This document shows positions 1 to 7,137 of a stretch of 13,621 nucleotides of DNA, piece after piece (position 1 is the stretch's first letter; each line of letters starts with the position of its first letter). The notes under the pieces are model-generated. The model saw only the letters and a program-made list of their open reading frames with translations, did not search any database and had not been told where the DNA came from. The position numbers were made by a program, and so were the translations under genes. The DNA lies in assembly GCA_030044045.1 (NCBI GenBank), contig JASHWO010000169.1, positions 1 to 13,621 on the forward strand, in the 5' to 3' direction. This DNA comes from Acidimicrobiales bacterium. GTDB lineage: Bacteria > Actinomycetota > Acidimicrobiia > Acidimicrobiales > RAAP-2.

Positions 1-1125
1 CAACGCCACCACCACCGCGATCCCGAGCACGAGCGGGAGCGGTGAGCCGGACGGCGAGGCGCGCCGGGCCGACGCCGGGTCCACGTCGACGATCCGGGGA
101 CCGGCACTGGCCCGCCGTCTGCCGTGGGCCCCACTGCCGCCATCACTCCCGCCACTGCCGCTTCCGCCGCCGGACCGGTCGCCCTTCCCCGTCGAGGACG
201 CTCCCCCATGCGTGGTCCCGGCGACCGTGGTGGCGGTCGATCCCGTCGCCGCCGCCGGCGACGTGGTGGCGGTGGACCCCGCATCCTTGGCGCCCGCCGA
301 CGACGTGGCGGTGGACGACCCCGACGAGCCTCCGCCGCTGCCACCCGACGCCGACGTCCCGGCACTGGCGCTCGATCTCGAGGACGGACCACCGCCCGAG
401 GACTGCCCACTGCCCGGCGGGGAGATGGCCCCCGCCCCGCCTGCCGGAGAGGACCCCGAGGACCCGGCCGTCGTGGTGGTGGTCGCCGGCGGGGCGGTCG
501 TGGTGGTGGTCGCGCCCGAGCCGCCACCGGCCGGCGCGGTGTTGGTCGCCCGCACCTGTGTGGGGGTGAACGGCGGCCGGCCTGTGCCGGAGGAACCTGT
601 GACGCTGGTGCCGCCGAAGACCCAAGCTGTCACGCTGCCCGGCGGTGGCCGGTATGTCGCCACCCCGAGCTTGCTGTAGGACCAGGTGGTCTGGCCGGCG
701 ACGGCGTGCCAGTAGGACCAGTAGGCCGAGGCCGGCGGGGTGTTGACGCACGATGTCTGTGTGGGCGTCGGCTTTGTGTCGATCCGGCAGATGAAGGCTG
801 TCCCATAGGCACTGGCGCCTGCCGTGGAGAACCCGGCTGTGTGCATGGCCCGTAACCCGGTGGTCGAACCGGCCGAAGGATCGGCCGCGCAGCCGCGCTC
901 GATTGTCCCGCCCCAGTGGGCGAAGTCCACCACCACGACCACCCCGCTGCTGGTGGAGCAGTCGCCGACCGGCTGGGCGCCGGCCGGTGCACCGGTGACG
1001 ACGAGGGAGGCCCCCGTCCCTGCGGCCCCCGTCCCGGCAGCGGCCATCACCACCACCAACCCGGCCAGCCACCTCCGGGCGCGGCCTCCCGCACCCCGGT
1101 GGGGGGATCGGCGGGACTGGGCCAT
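1..1125 (-). CDS. Secreted or membrane-anchored protein with DUF4430/SCO2322-like domain (3' end outside window)
   Basis: The frame is open for all 375 codons from an ATG at 1125 to the window edge. An AGCAGGA stretch lies directly before the ATG. Residues 1-50 look like a signal peptide: basic start, hydrophobic run LAGLVVVMAAAGTGAAG, Ala-rich end. Residues about 51-165 form a compact domain with several Cys, motif VVVVVDFAHWGG, a TAGFSTAG turn, AYWSYWHA and a final TAWVFGG. The same layout occurs in the N-terminal part of the upstream neighbour. It resembles actinobacterial SCO2322-family proteins and the DUF4430 fold, which forms the cobalamin-binding beta domain of transcobalamin (known for the family). 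Next comes a long Gly/Ser/Thr-rich stalk, then hydrophobic PLPLVLGIAVVVAL at the window edge, probably a C-terminal membrane anchor. It is the third gene after the cobalamin riboswitch, 55 bp behind the preceding gene. A cobalamin-receptor role is inferred; the domain call is fairly secure. Confidence 0.72.
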   Translation of the reverse strand, partial: MAQSRRSPHRGAGGRARRWLAGLVVVMAAAGTGAAGTGASLVVTGAPAGAQPVGDCSTSSGVVVVVDFAHWGGTIERGCAADPSAGSTTGLRAMHTAGFSTAGASAYGTAFICRIDTKPTPTQTSCVNTPPASAYWSYWHAVAGQTTWSYSKLGVATYRPPPGSVTAWVFGGTSVTGSSGTGRPPFTPTQVRATNTAPAGGGSGATTTTTAPPATTTTTAGSSGSSPAGGAGAISPPGSGQSSGGGPSSRSSASAGTSASGGSGGGSSGSSTATSSAGAKDAGSTATTSPAAATGSTATTVAGTTHGGASSTGKGDRSGGGSGSGGSDGGSGAHGRRRASAGPRIVDVDPASARRASPSGSPLPLVLGIAVVVAL

Positions 1126-1180
1126 TCCTGCTCGCTTCCCGAATGCCGACGGTGGCGTCACGCGTTGTTGACTCCGGCGG

Positions 1181-4100
1181 TCACGGTACCACGGAGGCCG
1201 CCACCCCTACGATGGGCGCGTTGAGCGGTTTGCCGCCCATCGAGCCCTCGAACCGGGCGTCGCCGAAGGCGAAGATGCCGCCGTCGCTGGCCACTTCCAG
1301 ATAGCCGCCGGCGGTAGCGGCCGACGACCCGGCGCCCTGGCCTGTGAGGGTGGGGGCGATGCCCACGACCGGGGCGTCGAGGGGTCGGCCAGCCATCGAG
1401 CCGTCAAACGGGGCCGAGCCGAAGGCGAACACCCCGCCGTCACTGGCGATCTCCCAGTACCCCTTACCTGTGGGCGCCGGGGCGATGCCGACAACGGGGG
1501 CGTTCAGGGTCTTACCGCCCATCGAGCCCTCGAACCGGGCGTCGCCGAAGGCGAAGATGCCGCCGTCGCTGGCCACTTCCCAGTACCCCTGGCCTGTCGC
1601 CGTCGGGACGATGCCGACAACGGGGGCGTCGAGGTGCTGACCGCCCATTGACCCATAGAAGCCAGCATTGCCGAAAGCGAAGACCCCACCGTCGGCGGCC
1701 ACCTCCCAGTACCCGTGGCCTGTGGGCGTGGCGGCGATGCCGACAACGGGAGCGTTCAGGGCCTTACCACCCATAGAACCCTCGAACTGGGCGTCGCCGA
1801 AGGCGAAGACCTCGCCGTCGGCGGCCACCTCCAGATAGCCACCGGAAGTGGCGGCCGACGACCCGGTGCCCTGGCCTGTGGGGGTGGCCGGCAACGGAGC
1901 CGGCGAGGGAGCGGGCGCCTTCCCGGTGGTGGTCGGTGGGGTGATCGAAGCGACGGGCTCAGTGGACGGCGCCACCGGCGTGCCGGTCAGCTGCGCCTCG
2001 GTCGGTGAGGTGGTGGGGGTGACCGTGGCCGTGACGCAGCCCGTCGCGGCGTCGTCGGACTGGTCGCTGAAGGGCGCCCAGGTGCTGCCGTTCCACCAAG
2101 TGAGGGACTGGCCTCCCGGGCCCAGTGTGCAGACGGTGACGGTCACCGACGAGAACGAGCTGCCCGTGGCCAGCGCCACGTCGTAGTAGACGCCGGTACC
2201 CCCGGAGACGGCGCCGGCCGTCGGGTTGCTCGCGTACTTGGCCACCGTCACGGCGCCCTGGCCGCTGCCGCTGGCGGCGATGACAGGCGGAGCGGCCGGT
2301 GTGGCGGGCGGCAGGGAGGCGTCGGCGGTGCCGGTCGGTGCCGACGACGACCCGCCGGCGGCTGTGGTGGTCCCAGCCGGTGGGGCTGGGGGCGTCGGCC
2401 CGGTGAGCGGGTCCGACAGCGTCCCGAACGAGGTGCCGACCACGCCGTTCACCGCTTGGGTGGAGGCCCGGAGGTTCGACCCTGTTGTTGTGCCGGCGGC
2501 GGTGGTGAACCCGCCGTCGGGGTTCTGCTCGGCCGCCAGGAACGCCTGGGCAGCAGCGATCTGCGTGCCGTAGAAGGTCGACAGTCCCAGGGCCATGACG
2601 GCCAGGGCGGTCGAGTTCGTGCTGATGCCCGAGGCGCCCAGGAACCCGCCGTCACCCTGCTGCTGGGTGACGAGCCAGTCGAGGCCGGTCTGGACGGCCA
2701 GCTTGGCCGGGCTCGACGGTGTGAGGGCGAGCGCCATCACGGCCATGGCCGTGGAGTCGACTGTGGTTGTCGTCGACGCCGGGATCAGCCCGGACCAGGC
2801 CCCGTCGGGCTTCTGGAGGGATTCGAGGTACCTGACGGGGCTGGCGGCGCCGGCGGTGTCCCCGGCTCGGAGCTGGGCCAGGATCCCGAGCGCCTGGTCG
2901 AAGACCGAGGACGATGTGGTGTAGTTCCCGGCCGCCACGCAGGTCGTGCCGCTCGCCTTGGTGCAGACTGCCTGGTCGAGGGCGGCGATCAGGTCGTGGC
3001 CGCCGAAGTCGTGGGGGTCCTGGCCGACCACCTCGGCCAGCAACGCCTCCTTGCCCAGCGCCCCGCCGGACACGTTGGCCGTGCCGAGACCCGTCCAACT
3101 GTCGGCATTGGTGGCCACCCATGTGGCGATCATGGCCAGGGTGGGGTTGGCCGTCTTGGTGGCAGCCAGGGCAAAGGCCCCGTCGACGGTCAGGCCCACT
3201 GTCGGTGTGGGGACTGTCGGCGCGAACGGTTCGTAGGCGGTGCCGTCCACCAGGTTGGCCGGGCTGGTCAGGTAACCCACCGCGGTCGCGAGGTTCGCCG
3301 TCGTCCCCAGGGCGACGGCGAAGGGGGTGGTGAACGACTGGATGGTGCTCGCCACCGTCACGACGTCCTTCGAGCCGGGCCTCACCGGCGAGGTGGTCAC
3401 CACCCGGTAGAAGTAGGTGGTGTTGGGCGTGAGATCGGTCAGTGTGACCGTCACTGTCCGGGTAGCTGTGGCCGCGACCGCCACCGAGCCGGCCGGCGAC
3501 GCCGATGTCAGCGTCAGTGTGGTGCCGTAGTCGACGGACACCGCCTGGGGGTCGGTGCCGGCGGTGACCGAAACGGTGACCGTGGCTGCCGACGTGGTGG
3601 CGGTCGCCGACGAGGTGCCGATGGTGGCGTCGGCGTAGGGGGCCAGCGACCAGTCGAGCATGGCACTGGCGGCATCGGGGAGCTGCCACTGCTCCAGATC
3701 GGCTGCACCGTCTGTGTCCCCATTGAATGTCGAGAACTTGGCTGTGGCCGGGTTGTAACCCAGCCCGTTGGTGGCGTAGCCCACGAAGTTCTGGGGTGTC
3801 GGGGTGACCAGCCCCAGGGCGGCGCTCCCGGCACGGATGCCCACTGCCGCCGGGGTGAGCTGCATGGAGGCCAGCCAGCGCGAGGCGGCCCGGGCTGCCG
3901 CTAGGGCACCGGCTGTCGCTAGCGTCTGGCCAGCGACGGCCAGCCCCTGGGCGGCGGTGCCGGTGGCATAGGTCGTCTCGAGCTTCATGGACCCCAGCCG
4001 GTTGGCATAGCCACCGTCGAACCCGCCGTCTGGCTTCTGTGCCGCGGCGAGCCTGGCGGCGTCGGTGGCGATGGCCGAGCGGACCTCGGCCGATGTCACC

Positions 4101-5344
4101 GTGCCGCCGGTGACGTCGGCCGGTGTTGCCTTCACCGCTGCCGCCAGCCCGAGGATCTGTTGGGTCAACTGGTCCAGGCCCACTGTTGTGCCCTTTGTTG
4201 TCGTTGTCTGGAGGGTAGGCACCTGGTAGGTCGCCAACCCGTCCACCGCCGTCGCCGGCACGGTGCTCCCGGCGGCCAGGAGCGCGGCCAGGATCGGTCC
4301 TTCAACTCGTGGTGTTCCCGTCGGTGCGGTTATTGGTGCCCCGCCTCGGACCTCGCCCGGATAGAGCCCGTCGGGCTGCACAGTGCCCTGAATACGGGTG
4401 ACCAGTGTCGAGATCAGCGTGGCGTCGGCCGGTGTGTGCAGGGCCGCCAGGACCGAGAGGTACGGGGCCGCGCCGACCTGGCCTGTGATCCCCCCGTTGG
4501 CCACGATGAACGCTGTTGTTGTGTATTGGGAGACCAGGTCCGGCGCAGCCGAACGAAGCATGTCGAGGACTGTGGGGTCGATCTGATCGGTCGGGACGCC
4601 GGCCGCGGTCAGCGCCTCGACATAACTCTCCACCGCGGTGGACAACGGTGTCGTCCCACATGTTGTGAAGTCGGCGGCACACTGCGTGCCCATGACGCCG
4701 AACGCCGTCGCCGTCCAGCTCTCGGCCAGGGTGAGCGCCTGTGCCGAGGTGGGTTCGGGGTCCGGGGTGACGGCCACCGGTCCAGTGCTGTCCATGACCG
4801 GCACCGGGGGGGCTGTCCCGCCGTAGGCCCAGGCCTGGAAGGGGTCGTTGGTGCCGCTGCTCTCCGGGTCGGCGCCCCCCACCCCGCTGTAGCCCCAGGG
4901 ATCGCCCGGCGCCTTGGCCAGCCAGTAGGACCAGTAGGCGCCTTTGGTGCCGCCCGAACCGATGGTGCCCTCGAGCGGGCACGTCTTGCCCGGGCAGCCT
5001 GTGATCGTTGTCAGGAACCCCGGTGTGGCCGGCCGTGTGGTGTGGGTGAAGCCGGCGTCGGTCAGCGCCTCGAACCCGCTCGTCTGGGCGGCGATTGTCG
5101 GAGCGCAACTCACGTCCACCTTGCCGCTGCCGAGCGGGCCGAAGTCGACGAACTCGGTGACGCCGGCGCCCGGCTGACAGGGCTTCCACTCTGTGATGAT
5201 CGCCGGGTCGGGGTTGGGCACGATCGTCGCCGTCGCGCCCGCCATCGGGGCCGGCCCCACACCGATCACCCCGACGGCGCCGACCAGCACTGCCATCACC
5301 ATCGAACCCGCCAGCCCGAAGGTTCCCATCGTCCGCATGGTCAT
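1181..5344 (-). CDS. Large secreted multidomain protein: DUF4430/SCO2322-like domain, two alpha/alpha toroids, FN3-like domain, five C-terminal 42-aa repeats
   Basis: 1387 aa. The ATG at 5344 overlaps the stop of the preceding gene (ATGA), suggesting translational coupling; the frame is open further upstream but only inside that gene. Layout: signal peptide (1-37); DUF4430/SCO2322-like domain (about 52-177; VTEFVDFG, several Cys, AYWSYWLAKAPGDPWGYS, AWAYGG); first alpha/alpha-toroid region (about 200-570; AAAQKPDGGFDGG); FN3-like domain (about 575-675; LTPNTTYFYRV); second toroid (about 680-975; LQKPDGAW, QQQGDGGF, AEQNPDGGF); Pro/Thr linker; small beta-rich domain (about 1028-1108; LTWWNGSTWAPFSD); linker; five 42-residue repeats (1169-1387). 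No C-terminal membrane helix is seen. The QKPDGxW/F motifs are those of squalene-cyclase/prenyltransferase-like toroids, but no DxDD catalytic motif is visible, so binding is likelier than catalysis. Toroid plus DUF4430-like domain is the make-up of intrinsic factor and transcobalamin. Cobalamin binding at the cell surface is inferred from this and from the riboswitch. Confidence 0.85.
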   Translation of the reverse strand: MTMRTMGTFGLAGSMVMAVLVGAVGVIGVGPAPMAGATATIVPNPDPAIITEWKPCQPGAGVTEFVDFGPLGSGKVDVSCAPTIAAQTSGFEALTDAGFTHTTRPATPGFLTTITGCPGKTCPLEGTIGSGGTKGAYWSYWLAKAPGDPWGYSGVGGADPESSGTNDPFQAWAYGGTAPPVPVMDSTGPVAVTPDPEPTSAQALTLAESWTATAFGVMGTQCAADFTTCGTTPLSTAVESYVEALTAAGVPTDQIDPTVLDMLRSAAPDLVSQYTTTAFIVANGGITGQVGAAPYLSVLAALHTPADATLISTLVTRIQGTVQPDGLYPGEVRGGAPITAPTGTPRVEGPILAALLAAGSTVPATAVDGLATYQVPTLQTTTTKGTTVGLDQLTQQILGLAAAVKATPADVTGGTVTSAEVRSAIATDAARLAAAQKPDGGFDGGYANRLGSMKLETTYATGTAAQGLAVAGQTLATAGALAAARAASRWLASMQLTPAAVGIRAGSAALGLVTPTPQNFVGYATNGLGYNPATAKFSTFNGDTDGAADLEQWQLPDAASAMLDWSLAPYADATIGTSSATATTSAATVTVSVTAGTDPQAVSVDYGTTLTLTSASPAGSVAVAATATRTVTVTLTDLTPNTTYFYRVVTTSPVRPGSKDVVTVASTIQSFTTPFAVALGTTANLATAVGYLTSPANLVDGTAYEPFAPTVPTPTVGLTVDGAFALAATKTANPTLAMIATWVATNADSWTGLGTANVSGGALGKEALLAEVVGQDPHDFGGHDLIAALDQAVCTKASGTTCVAAGNYTTSSSVFDQALGILAQLRAGDTAGAASPVRYLESLQKPDGAWSGLIPASTTTTVDSTAMAVMALALTPSSPAKLAVQTGLDWLVTQQQGDGGFLGASGISTNSTALAVMALGLSTFYGTQIAAAQAFLAAEQNPDGGFTTAAGTTTGSNLRASTQAVNGVVGTSFGTLSDPLTGPTPPAPPAGTTTAAGGSSSAPTGTADASLPPATPAAPPVIAASGSGQGAVTVAKYASNPTAGAVSGGTGVYYDVALATGSSFSSVTVTVCTLGPGGQSLTWWNGSTWAPFSDQSDDAATGCVTATVTPTTSPTEAQLTGTPVAPSTEPVASITPPTTTGKAPAPSPAPLPATPTGQGTGSSAATSGGYLEVAADGEVFAFGDAQFEGSMGGKALNAPVVGIAATPTGHGYWEVAADGGVFAFGNAGFYGSMGGQHLDAPVVGIVPTATGQGYWEVASDGGIFAFGDARFEGSMGGKTLNAPVVGIAPAPTGKGYWEIASDGGVFAFGSAPFDGSMAGRPLDAPVVGIAPTLTGQGAGSSAATAGGYLEVASDGGIFAFGDARFEGSMGGKPLNAPIVGVAASVVP
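1184..1840 (-). repeat. Five tandem 42-residue (126-bp) repeats coding the C-terminus of the large secreted protein
   Basis: The consensus is GYWEVASDGGxFAFGxAxF followed by xGSMGGxxLNAPVVGIAPT. Units begin at residues 1169, 1211, 1253 and 1295, with the fifth near 1347. The first and fifth differ from the middle three: they read GYLEV instead of GYWEV and each is preceded by a GQGxGSSAATxG spacer. A 66-bp run is identical between units five (1233-1298) and three (1515-1580), so units have been copied or converted recently. Such repeats are common at the ends of secreted acidimicrobial proteins (recalled family knowledge). They may fold as a beta-propeller-like or wall-binding module; that role is a guess. 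Confidence 0.88.
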
Positions 5345-6471
5345 ATGAGTGCGACCCAGGACGTGCCGGCCAACCCCTGGGTCCCCTGGGTGGTGGCCCG
5401 GACGTTGCCCGGACCGCTGGCCGTGCAGGCCGGCAGGCTGCCGTCTGTGGGCGAGCTGGCTGTGGTGTTCTGGGCACTGGCCAGCCAGCTCTCGCCCTTT
5501 GTGACGTCGGTGGCAAAGTGGCCCGGGCCACGAGGGTCGTCGATCAGCCCCTCGATGGCCAAGGCCGTGCTGTTCACGCTCGGCATGAGCGTCGTGAACG
5601 GTGTCTGGCAGAAGTTCTTCCACGTGACCTTGGTCGCGCCGACCGCAGACTTCTCGTGGTTCAGCCAGTCGTTGGCGTCCTCGGCCGCCATCTCGGCCGT
5701 GGCGTTGCCGGTCTGTGTGGCGTAGTACGAGAGCGCCTGGGACACCGCCCCGGTGGTGTCCACGTCCCCGCCAATCGAGTTTGTGGCGCAGCCGCCGTAG
5801 ACGGACGGGTAGCCGTGGAAGCCACCGCCGTTTGTTGTCGTGCACACCTGGCTCTCCAGGTAGGCAACGGCTGTGCCGAGCTTCGAGAAGCCGGGAGCGG
5901 CCGTCTCCAGCACGATCACGGCCAGCGCTTGGGTGGTGGGATTGGCGTAACCGAGGTAGGTCGGTGTGTCACGCGGGTCGGCGAAGTCGCCCTTGTCGGC
6001 CCCGCTCGTCACCTCCGTGGCTTCGAGGTCGGTGATCAGGTCGGTGCCGGCGAAGCTGGTCGGTGTGTCTGTGAGGTTCTCGGCCTTCGCCACCTCGGCC
6101 GCCAGGGCCAGGTTGGCCAGGCCACCCGGGTAGTCGTGCGACGAACCGATGTAGCCGCCGACGTTGGTGGCCGAGTCGAGCCAGGCGGTGAGCGCTGTCA
6201 CGTTCGTGTCGAAGGATGTCCCGGCAGCGGCGAAGGCGAAGACGCCAGCCGCCGTCAGGCCCGGCGATGCCGGATGCGATGGTGTGAATGTTGTGAGGAA
6301 GTGATTGCTCGTGACCAACTGGGTCTTCAGCCAGTTGGCCGCCCTGACGGCCGGTGGCGGTGTAGCACCGGCCACCGGTCCGCTCATGCCGATCCCGGCG
6401 GTGATCGCCGCCGCGGCACCTGCCGCCGCGGTCGTCATACGCAGTCCTCGCCAAACCCGGACGCTGACCAT
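5341..6471 (-). CDS. Secreted alpha/alpha-toroid (prenyltransferase/squalene-oxidase repeat-like) protein
   Basis: 376 aa and the first gene of the riboswitch-controlled unit. The start is the ATG at 6471, preceded at 5 nt by GGAGAGGAG (6477-6485); the frame is open upstream only through the riboswitch. Residues 1-36 are a signal peptide (basic MVSVRVWRGLR, Ala/Gly-rich core, VAGA end). The rest is a set of helical hairpins typical of alpha/alpha toroids: AANWLKTQL, TALTAWLDSATNVGGYIG, AVAYLESQVCTTTNGGGF, ANDWLNHEKSA, STALAIEGLIDD, GESWLASAQN. Four Cys in the exported part (210, 228, 288, 349) could pair. The end, RATTQGTQGLAGTSW, matches the end of the second toroid of the next protein (RASTQAVNGVVGTSF), so the two are paralogous. 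No cyclase catalytic motif is seen. By analogy with the alpha domain of intrinsic factor it may hold cobalamin outside the cell (inference). A toroid fold is likely; the ligand is unproven. Confidence 0.8.
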   Translation of the reverse strand: MVSVRVWRGLRMTTAAAGAAAAITAGIGMSGPVAGATPPPAVRAANWLKTQLVTSNHFLTTFTPSHPASPGLTAAGVFAFAAAGTSFDTNVTALTAWLDSATNVGGYIGSSHDYPGGLANLALAAEVAKAENLTDTPTSFAGTDLITDLEATEVTSGADKGDFADPRDTPTYLGYANPTTQALAVIVLETAAPGFSKLGTAVAYLESQVCTTTNGGGFHGYPSVYGGCATNSIGGDVDTTGAVSQALSYYATQTGNATAEMAAEDANDWLNHEKSAVGATKVTWKNFCQTPFTTLMPSVNSTALAIEGLIDDPRGPGHFATDVTKGESWLASAQNTTASSPTDGSLPACTASGPGNVRATTQGTQGLAGTSWVALI

Positions 6472-6553
6472 CGTGGCTCCTCTCCGTTCGGGGCGCTCCC
6501 CTGCGACGGGGCTCCCGATGCGGAGCAGGAGGGTCGCCGCGGGCCCGAGACGC

Positions 6554-6594
6554 AAAACCCCGTGCCTCCTACGCCGGGCGTAGGGAGCACGGGG
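6554..6594 (-). terminator. Intrinsic terminator in the riboswitch leader
   Basis: On the minus strand CCCCGTGC (6594-6587) pairs perfectly with GCACGGGG (6565-6558). The inner part, TCCCTACG against CGTAGGAG, pairs apart from one mismatch and one G-U, leaving a 5-nt loop. Four T follow at once (6557-6554). It lies about 65 nt after the aptamer and 83 nt before the first start codon. This placement fits a transcription-attenuating expression platform that stops transcription when cobalamin is bound. The competing antiterminator was not identified. Confidence 0.85.
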
Positions 6595-6660
6595 CGGAAT
6601 CGGGTCGCCGGTGCGACCTCGGCTCCGTCCCGCGAACCACGACGAGACGAACACCACATG

Positions 6661-6761
6661 CTTCGCAAGCAGGTAATCCGACTCGCCGGAGGCCTCGCGG
6701 CTCCGGCTCACGGCTGCGGGTCAGTGCCGGCTTCTCACCGGGCTTCCCCTGCATCACGAAG
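6661..6761 (-). promoter_or_regulatory. Cobalamin (AdoCbl-type, class I) riboswitch aptamer
   Basis: Minus-strand sequence reads GCAGGGGAAGCCCGGTGAGA, then AGCCGGCACTGACCCGCAGC, CGTGAGC, a GCCGGAG/CTCCGGC hairpin, and AGTCGGATTACCTGC. These are the conserved blocks of the B12 element: GGGGAA..CCGGTGxGAAxCCGGC, the CACTGACCCGCaaCCGT core and GTCGGAxTACCTGC. Closing stem P1 is visible as CTTCG plus GCAGG (6761-6757, 6752-6748) pairing with CCTGC plus CGAAG (6673-6669, 6665-6661). The aptamer sits about 45 nt after the predicted transcription start and before an intrinsic terminator, so bound cobalamin should switch the three secreted-protein genes off. Confidence 0.93.
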
Positions 6762-6811
6762 TTGCCGTATCCAGTTGTCCGGCCCGGCGGTCGCCCGTCG
6801 AGCCGACGGTG

Positions 6812-6840
6812 ACGGTACGCCGGACGGGACAGGTTGTCAA
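6812..6840 (-). promoter_or_regulatory. Sigma70-like promoter of the riboswitch transcription unit
   Basis: On the minus strand TTGACA (6840-6835), a 17-nt spacer, then TACCGT (6817-6812). A perfect -35 and a TAnnnT -10 at ideal spacing put the transcription start near 6805, giving a leader of about 335 nt that contains the whole riboswitch and terminator. Divergent from the small plus-strand gene that starts at 6892. Confidence 0.7.
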
Positions 6841-6891
6841 CCGTCCACTGCACGCTCCCGCCGGGAGGTCCGGCGGAGTAGGTAGGTTCGG

Positions 6892-7137
6892 GTGATCGCA
6901 CCCGAACCCGCGCCTGACGCCAGCCGAGCCGACCCCGCCGCCGACCCCACGGTCCGGGCGGCGCACGACGAGGCGGTGGCCGCCGGGCACTCCTTCTACC
7001 GTGATCCGGCGACGGGCTACCTGGTCTTCACGGCACCGGCGCTGGCCGCCCGGGGGTACTGCTGCGGGAGCGGGTGCCGCCACTGCCCGTACCCGCCGGA
7101 CGAGCAGCGCCGGGCCGGACGGCCCGGCGCGGCATGA
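6892..7137 (+). CDS. Small Cys-rich DUF5522-family protein
   Basis: 81 aa from GTG at 6892; GGAG and AGG stretches lie in the 20 bases before it. The conserved part is residues about 24-66: AHDEAVAAGHSFYRDPATGY, LVFTAPALAARGYCCGSG and CRHCPYPPDE. The Tyr-x-Asp-Pro-x-Thr-Gly opening and the CC-(3)-CRHCPY cluster are the hallmark of the DUF5522 family. Its function is unknown; the four Cys and the His suggest a metal or iron-sulfur site (inference). No catalytic domain and no signal peptide are seen. The gene is divergent from the riboswitch unit and is followed at once by a BtuF-like fragment, so it may belong with cobalamin-related genes, though this link is weak. Confidence 0.8.
   Translation: MIAPEPAPDASRADPAADPTVRAAHDEAVAAGHSFYRDPATGYLVFTAPALAARGYCCGSGCRHCPYPPDEQRRAGRPGAA

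Noticed and set aside
1184..1840. Regular about 126-bp repeats as a possible CRISPR array or tandem satellite
   Set aside because: The period keeps frame with no spacers, and the encoded units are a known kind of protein repeat.
2456..5725. Long plus-strand open frames opposite the secreted genes
   Set aside because: Composition is Gly/Arg/Cys-biased with no recognisable domains; they are antisense shadows of the toroid protein.
5345..5845. Upstream extension of the 1387-aa protein
   Set aside because: It overlaps the end of the preceding gene in another frame, is Arg/His-rich, and the ATGA overlap start at 5344 leads straight into a signal peptide.
5341..6471. Terpene or squalene cyclase enzyme
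   Set aside because: The repeat fold fits, but no DxDD or other catalytic motif is seen, the protein is exported, and the riboswitch points to cobalamin.
6472..6711. N-terminal extension of 80 codons for the first secreted gene
   Set aside because: It translates the riboswitch and terminator, is Arg-rich without domain likeness, and the inner ATG at 6471 has a strong ribosome site and a signal peptide.
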